A stretch of DNA of 64,000 nucleotides from Nemertoderma westbladi (Eukaryota > Xenacoelomorpha > Nemertodermatida > Nemertodermatidae): positions 1-64,000 of the forward strand of contig JAUCBJ010000605.1 in NCBI GenBank assembly GCA_032718475.1. Direction: 5' to 3'. Under the pieces are notes generated by a model, which saw nothing but the letters and a program-made list of their open reading frames with translations, made no database searches and was not told where the DNA came from. How positions within the stretch are numbered: position 1 is the stretch's first letter; each line of letters begins with the position of its first letter. The position numbers and the translations under genes are program-made. Below are positions 1-11,702 of the stretch, piece by piece.

Positions 1-1778
1 AAACAATAAACGGTAGGCCCTATTGTTTCAAATTGCGGGAAAAGGAGCAGCGACAGAGGCGCGAGGAGATATGAGAATGTTACAGCGGTTCACTTTTCTA
101 ACCAAAACAATGAACTATCAATCACATATGCGATAATACATCGTCGATATAAACGTTGCCAGAATTAACATAAAGTGCAGTGCAGTATAGCTTCCTTATG
201 TACGTTGTAATATCTCAAAAATAATTAAAATTAATATTAAATATTTCGTTAAATTGCAATGCATTTCAAAGTTAGCTTCAGGCAATAAATAAAATCATAA
301 AAATACGCTTCAAATTCCTCCCATCACCTATCTCGCTAACACACTGCCTGAATTTATTGGCGCCATCTATGGAGAATTAGTGGAATAATATTTTGTTATT
401 GAAGTTTCTATAATATCACGCAATGTGGTATCTTATTCGATAAAATGCATTGTTGCATTATGTAGCCTATATAAGATTGTTGAACAAAGTACAAGAAAAA
501 TATATACATAATAAAATGGAACTCTGGTTCAATTCTAAATGGTTAATCGGTATGCAAACACAACAATGGTGCCAAGCAGTCTGTAGCATGGTAATTACCC
601 ACACCCAACTACATTATCAATCAGAAAGTTATCAGTTATCTGTTAAATAATATAAATAATATGATATTATATTGAATTAACTTCAAATATACAACATTCC
701 ATACATTGTTATATATTATATACATGTTGTACATATTAGTTTAAGAAAAATAGATTATGATATCTACAATACAGTATATATTCATTAGTTTACCTTGTGA
801 CTTGTGATCTGTTTCTATTAGGAACTCGTGACATACTACACACATTTATTATACATTTTAGGCAAAGTTGCTTAACTCCACAAATTGGATTCATGTGTAC
901 GTTCTGGACAAAATTCCCATAATTGTCCCAGGTAGGTAATTTCCATACCTTTCATTTTTTAAGGGGAAAAAACTTTGTTACATACCGGTAATTTAAGGGT
1001 CCATATAACCAAGGCAACAGGAGGTAATTTACAAATGTAGACTTCCCAATAATCCTTCAGTTTTCCAACCTTGACCTACCTTCCACATACCAGCATCAGA
1101 GATTCCACTACCGTCGTTTGTAAAACCTGATTACTATGGCAACTGTTGTAAATACGTGTTTCAAACAAAAACATAAAATCATTGATTAATAATTGTTACC
1201 CATTTGGAAAAATAATCTAACATTATAAATATATTGTCCATGAGCCATCTTAATTCATCCCTCAAAAATAATAATTCATCAACCCCCCCAAAACAATTAT
1301 TCATTCCCCAATAAGAATTAGCCATCCCCAAAAACAATTATCCATCCCCGAAAAACAATTATTCTTACCTCAAAAACATTTATTCAATCTCCCTAAAACA
1401 ATTACTTGTCAACCAAAAACAATTCTTCCAGCACCAAATATTTTATGGAAAATGCAATTATCCAAAAATTAATTCATTATTTATTTCCATAAATCAAAAA
1501 AATGTTTGATCATATTAAACCGACGATCCTCGGATGAGTACAAAACAAAGACCAAAGACCCAATTATAAAGACCTGCATAATCTTGTAACATGTTAACAT
1601 TCGTTTATTGGTTTTGTTCCCCCAACACGCCTCTGTAACCTGCTCCTTTACTAACCTGCTCCTTTAAATGGCAATGGGACCTAACGCTCTTTGCTCTTTG
1701 GGACCTAACGCTCTTTGGTTGCTGAATGCGACTTTACATCTTTGTTTTGTACAGAACGGGCAGTAAAGTCTTGGGTCT
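1..1778. other. AT-rich unique sequence, no gene recognised
   Basis: No open frame here has recognisable composition or motifs; the longest is about 66 codons near 450 and looks random. Short direct repeats occur near 1640-1720, where AACCTGCTCCTTTA and GGGACCTAACGCTCTTT each appear twice within about 25 bp. The words GTACAAAACAAAG (about 1539) and CTTTGTTTTGTAC (about 1740) form inverted partners on the two sides of that block. The stretch at 1257-1445 is described separately. Confidence 0.5.
1257..1445. repeat. Degenerate 20-23 bp tandem repeat, C-rich on plus strand
   Basis: About seven imperfect units of the form CCCCAAAACAATTATTCAT follow one another. The reverse complement (ATGAATAATTGTTTTGGGG) resembles the unit of the large minisatellite that starts about 340 bp downstream (ATGTATTTATTTTGGGG). 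This may be an old inverted offshoot of the same repeat. Units are too diverged for a firm consensus by eye. Confidence 0.55.
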
Positions 1779-1784
1779 TTGATT

Positions 1785-4700
1785 TATTTTGGGGGAATAT
1801 GTAATTATTTTGGGGGAATATGTATTTATTTTGGGGGAATATGTATTTATTTTGGGGGAATATGTACTTATTTTGGGGGAATATGTACTTATTTTGGGGG
1901 AATATGTATATATTTTGGGGGAATATGTATATATTTTGGGGGAATATGTACTTATTTTGGGGGAATATGTATATATTTTGGGGGAATATGTATATATTTT
2001 GGGGGAATATGTATTTATTTTAGGGGAATATGTATTTATTTTGGGGGAATATGTATTTATTTTGGGGGAATATGTATTTATTTTGGGGGAATATGTATTT
2101 ATTTTGGGGGAATATGTATTTATTTTTGGGGATTAATATGGTATTTATTTTGGGGGATTATGTACAGTATTTATTTTGGGGGATTATGTATTTATTTTGG
2201 GAAAATTTGTATTTATTTTGGGGGAATATGTATTTATTTTGGGGAAAATTATGTATTTATTTTGGGGAAAATATGTATTTATTTTGGGGATTATGTATTT
2301 ATTTTGGGGGATTATGTATTTATTTTGGGGGATTATGTATTTATTTTCGGGGAATTACGTATTTTTTTTTGGGAAAATATGTATTTATTTTGGGGGAATA
2401 TCTATTTATTTTGGGGGATTATGTATTTATTTTGGGGGATTATGTATTTATTTTGGGGGATATATGATATTTATTTTGGGAAAATTTGTATTTATTTTGG
2501 GGAAAATATGTATTTATTTTGGGGAAAATATGTATTTATTTTGGGAAAAATGTGTATTTATTTTGGGGGTAAGCCTATGTATTTATTTTTTTTTGGGGAA
2601 AATGTATATATTTTGGGGGATTACGTATATATTTTGGGGGATTATGTATTTAATTTCTAGGATTATGTATTTATTTTGAGGGATTATGTATTTATTTTGG
2701 GGGAATTTGTATTAATTTTGGGGAAAATATATATTTATTTTGGGGAAATATATGTATTTATTTTGGGGGATTATGTATTTATTTTGGGGAAAATATGTAT
2801 GTATTTATTTTGGGGAAAATATGTATTTATTTTGGGGGATTATGTATTTATTTTGGGGGAATTAGATTTTTTTTTGGGAAAATATGTATTTATTTTGGGG
2901 GAATATTTATTTATTTTGGGGGAATATCTATTTATTTTGGGGGATTATGTATTTATTTTGGGGGATTATGTATTTATTTTGGGGAAAATATGTATTTATT
3001 TTGGGAAAAATATGTATTTATTTTGGGGGTAGGCCTATGTATTTATTTTTTGGGGAAAATGTATATATTTTGGGGGATTATGTATATATTTTGGGGATTA
3101 TGTATTTAATTTGTGGGATTATGTATTTATTTTGAGGGATTATGTATTTATTTTGGGGGAATTTGTATTAATTTTGGGGAAAATATATATTTATTTTGGG
3201 GGTAGGCCTATGTATTTATTTTTTTTTGGGGAAAATGTATATATTTTGGGGTATTATGTATATATTTTGGGGATTATGTATTTAATTTGTGGGATTATGT
3301 ATTTATTTTGAGGGATTGTGTATTTATTTTGGGGGAATTTGTATTAATTTTGGGGAAAATATATATTTATTTTGGGGGTAGGCCTATGTATTTATTTTTG
3401 GGGAATGTATATATTTTGGGGGATTATGTATTATTTTGGGGATTATGTATTTATTTGTGGGATTATGTATTTATTTTGAGGGATTATGTATTTATTTTGG
3501 GGGAATTTGTATTAATTTTGGGGAAAATATATATTTATTTTGGGGTAGGCCTATGTATTTATTTTTTTTTGGGGAAAATGTATATATTTTGGGGGATTAT
3601 GTATATATTTTGGGGATTATGTATTTAATTTGTGGGATTATGTATTTATTTTGATGGATTATGTATTTATTTTGGGGAAAATATGTATTTATTTTGGGGG
3701 ATTATGTGTTTATTTTGGGGGATTATGTATTTATTTTGGGGGAAATATGTATTTATTTTGGGAAAATTTGTATTTATTTTAGGGAAAATATGTATTTATT
3801 TTGGGGAAAATTTGTATTAATTTTGGGGAAAATATATATTTGTTTTGGGGGTAGGCCTATGTATTTATTTTTTTTTGGGGAAAATGTATATATTTTGGGG
3901 GATTATGTATATATTTTGGGGATTATGTATTTAATTTGTGGGATTATGTATTTATTTTGAGGATTATGTATTTATTTTGGGAAAATATGTATTTATTTTG
4001 GGGGATTATGTGTTTATTTTGGGGGATTATGTATTTATTTTGGGGGATTATTTATTTATTTTGAGGATTATGTATTTATTTTGGGGGATTATGTATTTAT
4101 TTTGGGGAAAATATATTTATTTTGGGAAAATATGTACTCATTTTGTGGGATTATGTATTTAGTTTGAGGGATTATGTATTTATTTTGGGGGAATTTGTAT
4201 TAATTTTTGGGAAAATATATATTTATTTTGCGGAAAATATGTATTTATTTTGGGGAAAATACTGTATGTATTTATTTTGGGGGATTATATATTTATTTTG
4301 GGGATTATGTATTTATTTTGGGGGAATTTGTATTAATTTTGGGGAAAATAAATATTTATTTTGGGGAAAATATGTATTTATTTTGGGGGATTATGTATTT
4401 ATTTTGTGGGATTATGTATTTATTTTGAGGGATTATGTATTTATTTTGGGGGAATTTGTATTAATTTTGGGGAAAATAAATATTTATTTTTGGGGATTAT
4501 TTACTTATTTTGGGGGATTATTTATTTATTTTAGAGGATCATGTATTTATTTTGGGGGATTATATATATATTTATTTTGGGGGATTATGTATTTATTTTG
4601 GGGGGTTATGTATTTATTTTGGGGAAAATATATTTATTTTGAGAAAATTTGTATTTATTTTGGGGGATTATATATATTTATTTTGGGGGATTATGTATTT

Positions 4701-5115
4701 ATTTTGGGGGGTTATGTATTTATTTTGGGGAAAATATATTTATTTTGAGAAAATTTGTATTTATTTTGGGGGATTATATATATTTATTTTGGGGGATTAT
4801 GTATTTATTTTGGGGGGTTATGTATTTATTTTGGGGAAAAAAATATTTATTTTGAGAAAATTTGTATTTATTTTGGGGATTATGAATTTATTTTGGGAAA
4901 ATTTGTATTTATTTTGGGGAAAATATGTATTTATTTTGGGGGATTATGTATTAATTTTGGGGGAATATGTATTTATTTTGAGGATTATGTAATTATTTTG
5001 GGGGAATATGTATTTATTTTGGGGGATTATATATTTATTTTGGGGGTTATATATTTATTTTGGGGAAAATATATTTATTTTGAGAAAATTTGTATTTATT
5101 TTGGGGGATTATATA
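1785..5115. repeat. Minisatellite of 21-bp units, about 3.3 kb
   Basis: The basic unit is ATGTATTTATTTTGGGGGAA plus T (21 bp). The left third (1785-2130) is almost pure. Further right the unit varies as GGGGATT, GGGGAAAAT or GGGGAATTT forms of 19-23 bp. Because 21 is a multiple of three, all three plus-strand frames stay open and give 7-residue repeats (MYLFWGN, EYVFILG, YFGGICI). These frames are not read as proteins. Two higher-order layers are visible: a roughly 170-bp unit marked by TAGGCCTATG at 3030, 3203, 3379 and 3546 (and again at 3852), and a roughly 106-bp unit marked by GGGGGGTTATG near 4600, 4707 and 4813. Confidence 0.95.
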
Positions 5116-6780
5116 TACTGTAGTATAAGTTAGCCTTGATTATAGATCACAATCTGAAATCAATTCCAGTCTGGGACAAGTGTTTTACTTGTTGCCAAGT
5201 CCGAGATTTCCGAATTACAATAATGTAATACAAAATGGCTCGCTGTATTCTAGGTATTGTACTGTATCTATCCGGCCCCATAGTGATTAAAAAATCACTT
5301 GCCAGATGACGAAGTGCACTTGTTGAGAGATATAAATTCCAGGGAGCCTGAAATTTTGTATCGTGTGGGGGGGGGGGGGGGATAAATATATATATATAAT
5401 ATAAATATAAATTAATAAAAACATATAAATTGCAAATTTAACCCTGTGTGAACTTCGGACACCCAAAAACCAATATATTGCCTTAATGGTCGATCGATAG
5501 CCGCAAAACGGCATTAATTATTACCTAAGTTTGTTACCTACAGTACAAAGGTCAGGTATTAATTAAAGGCCCAGTTGCCAAACAAAATGAAATCAAGTGG
5601 TTGCGCAATCTACCAAACCATACAGTAAATGTATCGTGTTTATATGGCTTAATTAATCAGTGTACGTAGATACTGGGGAGACCTTATGTTATCCCCAGCT
5701 ATTGTATTAGCATTATTATTATTAATTGTATTATGTATCATAGGGGTGGGGTAAATGCCAAACCAATTACAGTATTGTGCCATTAGGAAGAAGGCAATAC
5801 TCAATAACTTATCAAGCATTAGTTACACCCATCATAAATTATTAGCTTGTGCGCTAGCTGCCTCCAATTGGTTTACCAGGCGGAGTTTAACGGAAATAAA
5901 AGATGGTTATTATTATTATTTTATTATTATCCCCTGCCTCCTAATATTATTAGTGTCAGCCGGATCCAATTAAACTCCAGTATACTGATCCTGGTTGAGC
6001 CAATCAGGCTTCATTAAGATCCTCACTGCCATGGCTATACTCAATATTGTAATATTAATCAGTGTGTTGTGTTGGTTGTATTCTTCCAGGATAATGAGCT
6101 GATAGTTTTTACGATGTAGGTTAGACCATACTTTCAAGTCTAACGGCAACCTTTATTACAGTAGCTACTGACTTGCATTGTGATATATTGTTCATCCAAG
6201 CCCGGACTTTTGGGCTTCTAACTGGTTATCTGTCTGATTTGTGTTTATAATATTAAAATATGTGAAAGTAAAGACGACTACAGTTATTTTACCCAAAAAG
6301 ATTCAATATAGGAAGCCACCCCTACACCTGTAATACAAGACACTGTATTACCGCCCCTGCTTCGTATCCACCCATAAGCGGCGACACACCATCCATAATT
6401 GGTGGATACGCTAACAGGCAAAAGGCATCTCTGATGCAGATATGTCGGGGGTAGATCGAGGTTGGAAGACTGTAGGAGTCTTCATTGGAAATTCTACATT
6501 TTTGAAAATGACCTGTTGATGTGGTAAAGGGGACCCATAAAATGATGTTGCAAGTTTGATTACCCCCCTTAAAAAATTGAAAGGTATATAATTATCATCG
6601 GTAATTAATTGGAGTTTGGAATACATAATTTGTTTGGAATTATTCCAAAATATGAACAAAGGTAACTAATAATACAATACCTTTATAGTTAGTGTAATAT
6701 ATTTTAGTACGGTACCTATACTGTAATAACTATTTAAGGAAACATAAAAAAATAATATTTATGTAATTAAACTAATATAC
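5116..6780. other. Unique intergenic sequence, no gene recognised
   Basis: Contains a poly-G tract next to an (AT)n tract near 5365-5400, ATT-rich microsatellite patches near 5708 and 5910, and a perfect 10-bp inverted repeat CGTATCCACC (6363-6372) / GGTGGATACG (6401-6410). No frame above about 82 codons, and none with recognisable domains. Confidence 0.5.
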
Positions 6781-6787
6781 GGTAGTA

Positions 6788-6821
6788 ACAAATTTAGATT
6801 TAGGTCTAAATCTAAATTTGT
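6788..6821. repeat. Perfect 34-bp palindrome (16-bp arms, GT spacer)
   Basis: The left arm ACAAATTTAGATTTAG is followed by GT and then its exact reverse complement. It lies just left of the duplicated cluster and has no second copy in the window that I found. It could be a cruciform-prone site, a binding site or the core of a small inverted-repeat element. Confidence 0.9.
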
Positions 6822-6996
6822 AGGTCCGGTATTAAACAGTAAGCCCTAGGGACCGGCGGGAAATGGGGGCCCGCGTAGTTCGTGTTAAGCATAAAAGCGT
6901 TTAGAAGAAAAAAACCCAACAAATAAACCATTATTATTTTCGTAATCATACACCTTTTAATGTTTTTTTCCTTTTAACCCATTGCGTACCAACGCT

Positions 6997-7444
6997 AAAA
7001 AAAGGCGGCACACTGCCGCCTTTTTCATTCTAAATAATTCAGGACCATGCTCATAATGGCGACAGTGTGCCGCCTTTATATAAATATAACTTAACCCACA
7101 GGGCGGCAGAGTGCCGCCTTTACATATATGATCCTGACCCCCAGGGCGCGCGGCAGGGTACCGCCTTTATTTAAACTTCTTATAATTTTCTTATAACTAT
7201 TGGGGCGGAAAAATGGAGTTCATATTCGTGTTGGGCAGGAAAAACTGGTCTAGAAAAGTTAATTTAATATTGCTTAAAAGAATATTGGTTTGAGAGTATT
7301 TTAAATTACATACTTCATGCAATTTAATATCAATTTTGCCAATAATTTTGTTACAAAAAATTAAGGCGGCAATATGCCGCCCATGGGGTTCAAATGAAAG
7401 ATTTAAAAATTTCGAAAATGGTTTAAAGACGGCAGTGTGCCGCC
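6997..7444. repeat. Six GGCGGCA/TGCCGCC hairpin units
   Basis: Six short GC-rich palindromes stand out of AT-rich DNA, at about 7004-7020, 7058-7074, 7102-7118, 7146-7165, 7365-7381 and 7428-7444. The consensus is GGCGGCAGTGTGCCGCC, usually followed by TTTA or TTTT. The first is a perfect 12-bp-arm hairpin (6999-7010 with 7014-7025) around a CAC loop. Most units are repeated in the second X flank at 46441-46830. The left edge of that duplication falls inside a unit. Confidence 0.85.
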
Positions 7445-7669
7445 TTTTAGGGTAGGATAAGTAATAATATGATTATACTCTTTATATAAAAATCTCTGGT
7501 ACGACAAGAAAATAAACCTTGGTCTGATCAAATATATTTTCTTGGTCCTTGGAAGTAAGACCTATATTGTACTTAGCTGGCCTTTCACCATCGCATTAGT
7601 CGTTCACTTAGACTACGAAATTTAAAATTTAATAGTGACCAAGTCCGCTACGCTAAGTATGTTATTAAG

Positions 7670-8766
7670 TACTAATAGTGTTTGGTGCGCGAAATAATTA
7701 TTGGGTTAGAAACAATTGAATAAGGTGAACAAGGTGCCCTTAATCGAGTGGCGGGTGTGTTTTTTATAAATACGTCGAAAAATGAAAAGGGTCTAAATGG
7801 CGGGTTTGTGTAAGCGCGGGAAGCCAATTTTTAAAATCGGCTGTGATTGACTGCTACAGATTTTACGTCACTACAAAGTGATCTGGTAATTTTGTATCTT
7901 GGTTTAAACTATGGATAGCGATTTTCGATTAGCTTTCCTTTAAACTCAATAATTTTACGCATTACTTACTGTATATCAATTGAAAGCGGAGAGGGGAGTC
8001 TTGGGCAACTTTTGGCACAATAATTAATTAAATTCATGATGAGGAACATTGATAAAATATTGTTCACAATTGTAAACTCGGCAGATTCCCTGAGCAGTAT
8101 ATGCAAGCTCTCAACCTGCCCTATCAGCCTATTTGTATTGCAGTATATTGCTGTATTGCTTACGCTACCGGTGACTGGTACACATTATTAATATTCCAAG
8201 GAGCTGAATAGCCTACTACCAATTATTATAGTACCGGCTGATCGGTATTACGTTTAGTGTTTAAGTTTAGTGTTATTATTAACCTGTAAATATATTCTGT
8301 ATGCCTTACCGTACTCAATACAGCAAGAAACTACCTGCTGTATTAGGCTTGCATACCAGTCAAGCAATCTACCGAATTTACAATTGTGAACAACATTTCA
8401 TCAATGTTCCCCTCCCCATCATGAATTTAATACATTGAAGTGTCAAAAGATGCGCAAGACTCTCCACTTTCGAAGCCACGTGCGAAATGATTGAGATTAA
8501 ATGTGAATTAGAATGGATCGAAAATCGCTGTCCATTGAAACCAAGATAAAAAATAATTGTCATATCACTTTGTAGTGATGTCAAATCTATAGCAGCCAAT
8601 CACAGCCGATTTTCAAAATTAGCTTCCCCGCATACTTAAACCCGTCATTTCGACCATTTCCTCGAGTTTTTACAAAAAACACACCCGCCATTCGATTCAG
8701 GGCACCTTGTTAGCCCTTATTCAATTGTTTCTAGCCCAACAATTTTTTCGCGCACTAACCCTACTC
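7670..8766. mobile_element. 1.1 kb inverted-repeat (foldback-like) element
   Basis: The sequence from about 7670 to 8100 is the reverse complement, with divergence, of about 8370 to 8766. Landmarks match in mirror order: GCGCGAAATAAT/ATTTTTTCGCGC, GGTGCCCTTAATCGAGTGG/CCATTCGATTCAGGGCACC, CGGCTGTGATTG/CAATCACAGCCG, and ACAATTGTAAACTCGG/CCGAATTTACAATTGT. Arms are about 400-430 bp around a roughly 270-bp centre. The arms are clearly diverged, so the element is old. No transposase is encoded, and no clear target-site duplication was found. Pieces of the right arm recur upstream of A2, A3, A4 and A6, and the whole element recurs before A5. Confidence 0.8.
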
Positions 8767-9106
8767 TGCCAACACCTCAGCTTATGCTGTAATCAGTTAA
8801 CTTTTTCCTGGATTGAGGGCCGGCGTTAAGGTCAAACATTCAAAACACTATGCAGATCTTAACAGAAACTGGGAAATTCTATATGTTGAGATATTTAACC
8901 ATTTAATTCATGCTAGCGATTAAACCTTTTTTGCCTGCTCCGATCGCTTCATTTCTCATATTACCCTAACGCAATCATCACTTACTGGCTAGACACTTAA
9001 CTACACGAAGTGGGGCCTTCGCGCAGCACGTGAAATGAGTTAATGCTAAGTATCAACTCGAAAGGATTATAGAAACATAGGAGAAGATTTTCCCGGAAAA
9101 CGTTAA
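8767..9106. other. Spacer, nothing recognised
   Basis: Unique sequence between the inverted-repeat element and the 147-bp satellite. The part up to about 9005 is also present at 48096-48345. No gene or RNA was recognised. Confidence 0.5.
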
Positions 9107-10300
9107 CCCTCTAGCGGGAGACTGGGTAACTGAAGAAGGAAGGATTAGTTTCCCTACAAAGCCACAGCCTATGGTCTATTACATATCTACCAAGTTTCCG
9201 ATTGACGGATCATAAATAACGAAATGTTGGAAGGTTTTCACTTTCATACATTTAGCCCTCTAGCGGCATATTAAAGAACTACGGATCGATCACCTTCCTC
9301 ACAAAGACGAGGCATGTGGTCTAGTACATACCGGTACTGTATATTCCAAAATTCAGCTTAAATAGATTAAGATCAAGGAATTCGCGAAGGTTATCACTTT
9401 CCTACATTTCGCCCTCTAGCGGCAGACTCGAAAACTCCGGACCGATTACTGTCCACACAAAGACTTAGGATGTCTTCTAGTACATATATGACAAGTTTCA
9501 GCGTAATCAGATCATAAACAACTAAATGGAAGAATAATTTCACATTCGGGACATTTCGCCCTCTAGCGGCAGACTGGAGAACTGCAGACAGATTAGCCTC
9601 CTTTGAAATTTACAGCTAATGGTCTAGTACATACTTCCCAAGTTTCAGCTTAAACGGATCAAAAGCAAAGAAATGGGTGGCCATTTAATGTTTAGACATG
9701 TGGCCCTCTAGCGGGAGACTGGAAAAACTTCGGACCGATTACAATCCACACAAAGACTCAGGATGTCATCTAGTACATATATGACAAGTTTCAGCGTAAT
9801 CAGATCATAAACAACTAAATGGAAGAATAATTTCACATTCGGGACATTTCGCCCTCTAGCGGCAGACTGGAGAACTGCAGACAGATTAGCCTCCTTTGAA
9901 ATTTACAGCTAATGTTCTAGTACATACTTCCCAAGTTTCAGCTTAAACGGATTAAAAGCAAAGAAATGGGTGGCCATTTAATGTTTAGACATGTGGCCCT
10001 CTAGCGGGAGACTGGAAAACTTCGGACCGATTACAATCCACACAAAGACTCAGGATGTCATCTAGTACATATATGACAAGTTTCAGCGTAATCAGATCAT
10101 AAACAACTAAATGGAAGAATAATTTCACATTCGGGACATTTCGCCCTCTAGCGGCAGACTGGAGAACTGCAGACAGATTAGCCTCCTTTGAAATTTACAG
10201 CTAATGGTCTAGTACATACTTCCCAAGTTTCAGCTTAAACGGATTAAAATCAAAGAAATGGGTGGCCATTTAATGTTTAGACATGTGGCCCTCTAGCGGG
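9107..10300. repeat. 147-bp-period satellite with nine CTCF-like motifs
   Basis: The word CCCTCTAGCGG starts at 9107, 9256, 9412, 9559, 9704, 9852, 9997, 10144 and 10289, with spacings of 149, 156, 147, 145, 148, 145, 147 and 145 bp. From 9559 on, alternate units are nearly identical and give a dimeric higher-order repeat of about 293 bp. One unit type reads TTCGCCCTCTAGCGGCAGAC and the other GTGGCCCTCTAGCGGGAGAC. The first closely resembles the reverse complement of the CTCF core (CGCCCYCTRGTGGC). The resemblance is seen in the sequence; CTCF binding is inference. The whole block (about 9006-10544) is missing from the paralogous flank at 48345. Confidence 0.85.
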
Positions 10301-10426
10301 AGACCATTGCACTTATGATGTCTGAAAGTCTCTCAAAAATCTTAACTTTTGCTCATATTGATACCTACAAATTTTCAACTTGGCAGCTTTAAATCCGACA
10401 AAGTTATTAGCATGTCAAAATCGTAA

Positions 10427-10430
10427 CGAC

Positions 10431-10462
<32 letters not shown>

Positions 10463-10466
10463 CGAC
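10427..10466. repeat. (ACG)n microsatellite
   Basis: An interrupted run of ACG trinucleotides with one or two ACA units, lying in the part of the X flank that the second copy lacks. It produces an arginine run on the minus strand that is not taken as coding. Confidence 0.9.
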
Positions 10467-10544
10467 AACTATTTGCATAAATTGACCCACCCCCTAACAG
10501 TGTCAATTCGCTAAGGCTCCGCCAACTTCGTGGCTCGCCCCACA

Positions 10545-11619
10545 AATGACTGAAACTCAAGTTAAATTCGGAATATCACGACTTATACAAAATTAGAGAT
10601 GTGTACCACGGTGACCACTCACTGACCAGACTCACTATAGAGTTCCTGTGTAACTCACTCATTTTGTGCATAATTTCGCTCCGCCTTCGCATATAGTAGC
10701 AATAACGGTAAATGGTAGTCATTATAGTCTAATAAAGGCCGATAGTGAATATTGAGAATCAGGGCCTTGACTAGTTGCGGAGAAGTCCGCTCGCTTCACT
10801 CACAGATACTACATTATATAATTGAACATGCCCGGTTATTGGTATTTGAATAATGTCCGAACTGACAATTAATTCACAAACCAGTACAAAAATGTATTTT
10901 GGATTTTTTTTATTATGCCTTTTTTTCATACGTTATGTAATATAAATTATATATTTGTTTTTAATTTGGTATCTGGAGAGGCCATATATTATTCAAGCAT
11001 TAGGGACATATTAATTATAGACCCACCACATATTAATTATTATAATTAATAATTGTATATTATGTAGCCACAGTATAAGTTTGGCGCATTACCGGTAGCG
11101 TTAGGGTTAGTTCCCCACTTTAATTAGGGTTTTACCCCCATCCTAAACAAAGCCGTAAGGTTGATTAGACTGTTAAAGTTGCTTACTATGACCGGTTTTA
11201 CGATTCGGTAGGCTATCATTCAGGCCACTCAGGGGTCGGGTCAGGAATGTTACATCTGTACATGTTGTCGTGTCCTACTGTACACAAGTGTAGTTGTCAG
11301 CACCAAACTTACAAACCGATTTTTCCTTTCCTTATATTCACTATTTACAGCTTCAGTCGTGTCCTACTGTACACAAGTGTAGTTGTCAGCACCAAACTTA
11401 CAAACCGATTTTTCCTTTCCTTATATTCACTATTTTAGTTAATTTCGTTATTATTGAATACGGTATTTCGAACCCAAACTATACATTATACAGTGTAATT
11501 AAAAATTATAATTATATATTTCGAGTTACATGTAGACTTCTAAACTTTATCAGTTTGCATCCTATTTGCAAAACTACCTAGGTGCATGCTAATTTGCAAT
11601 TAGATTTATGTAAATCTTG
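10545..11619 (+). other. Upstream flank of A1 with an 89-bp tandem duplication
   Basis: This flank is shared with the other five A copies and so belongs to the amplified unit. It contains an 89-bp direct duplication (about 11268-11445) with GTCCTACTGTACACAAGTG in both halves. The flank of A5 has one copy only, so the duplication is specific to A1. No separate gene was recognised. Confidence 0.6.
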
Positions 11620-11630
11620 TATATATATAT
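11620..11630 (+). promoter_or_regulatory. Candidate TATA box upstream of A1
   Basis: TATATATATAT lies about 75 bp before the A1 start codon, and the same position carries a TATATA run upstream of all six A copies (for example near 34130, 44147, 49331 and 60053). Just before it is a conserved CTACCTAGGTGCATGCTAAT block. The copies are recent duplicates, so conservation alone does not show function, and AT-rich DNA gives TATA matches by chance. Confidence 0.3.
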
Positions 11631-11702
11631 AACTACTATAGAACCAACAACGATTCCCATATCTAAATGTTACATATTAGTTGAAAATAAGAAATAAATA
11701 TT

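Noticed and set aside
1779-5123. Many long plus-strand frames of up to 293 codons with 7-residue repeats
   Set aside because: They arise in all three frames of a 21-bp minisatellite without stops; none has a start context or non-repeat part that suggests a protein.
5287-5514. 75-codon minus frame over the poly-G and AT tracts
   Set aside because: Low-complexity translation (YIYIIYIY, SPPPPH), not a gene.
6997-7025. Bacterial-type intrinsic terminator (GC hairpin and T run)
   Set aside because: The context is eukaryotic and the hairpin belongs to a six-member repeat family.
9107-10300. CRISPR array
   Set aside because: The 'spacers' are themselves repeated as a 293-bp dimer and the conserved core is only 11 bp; this is a satellite.
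11095-11112. Telomere-like TTAGGG sequence
   Set aside because: Only one and a half TTAGGG units; no tract.
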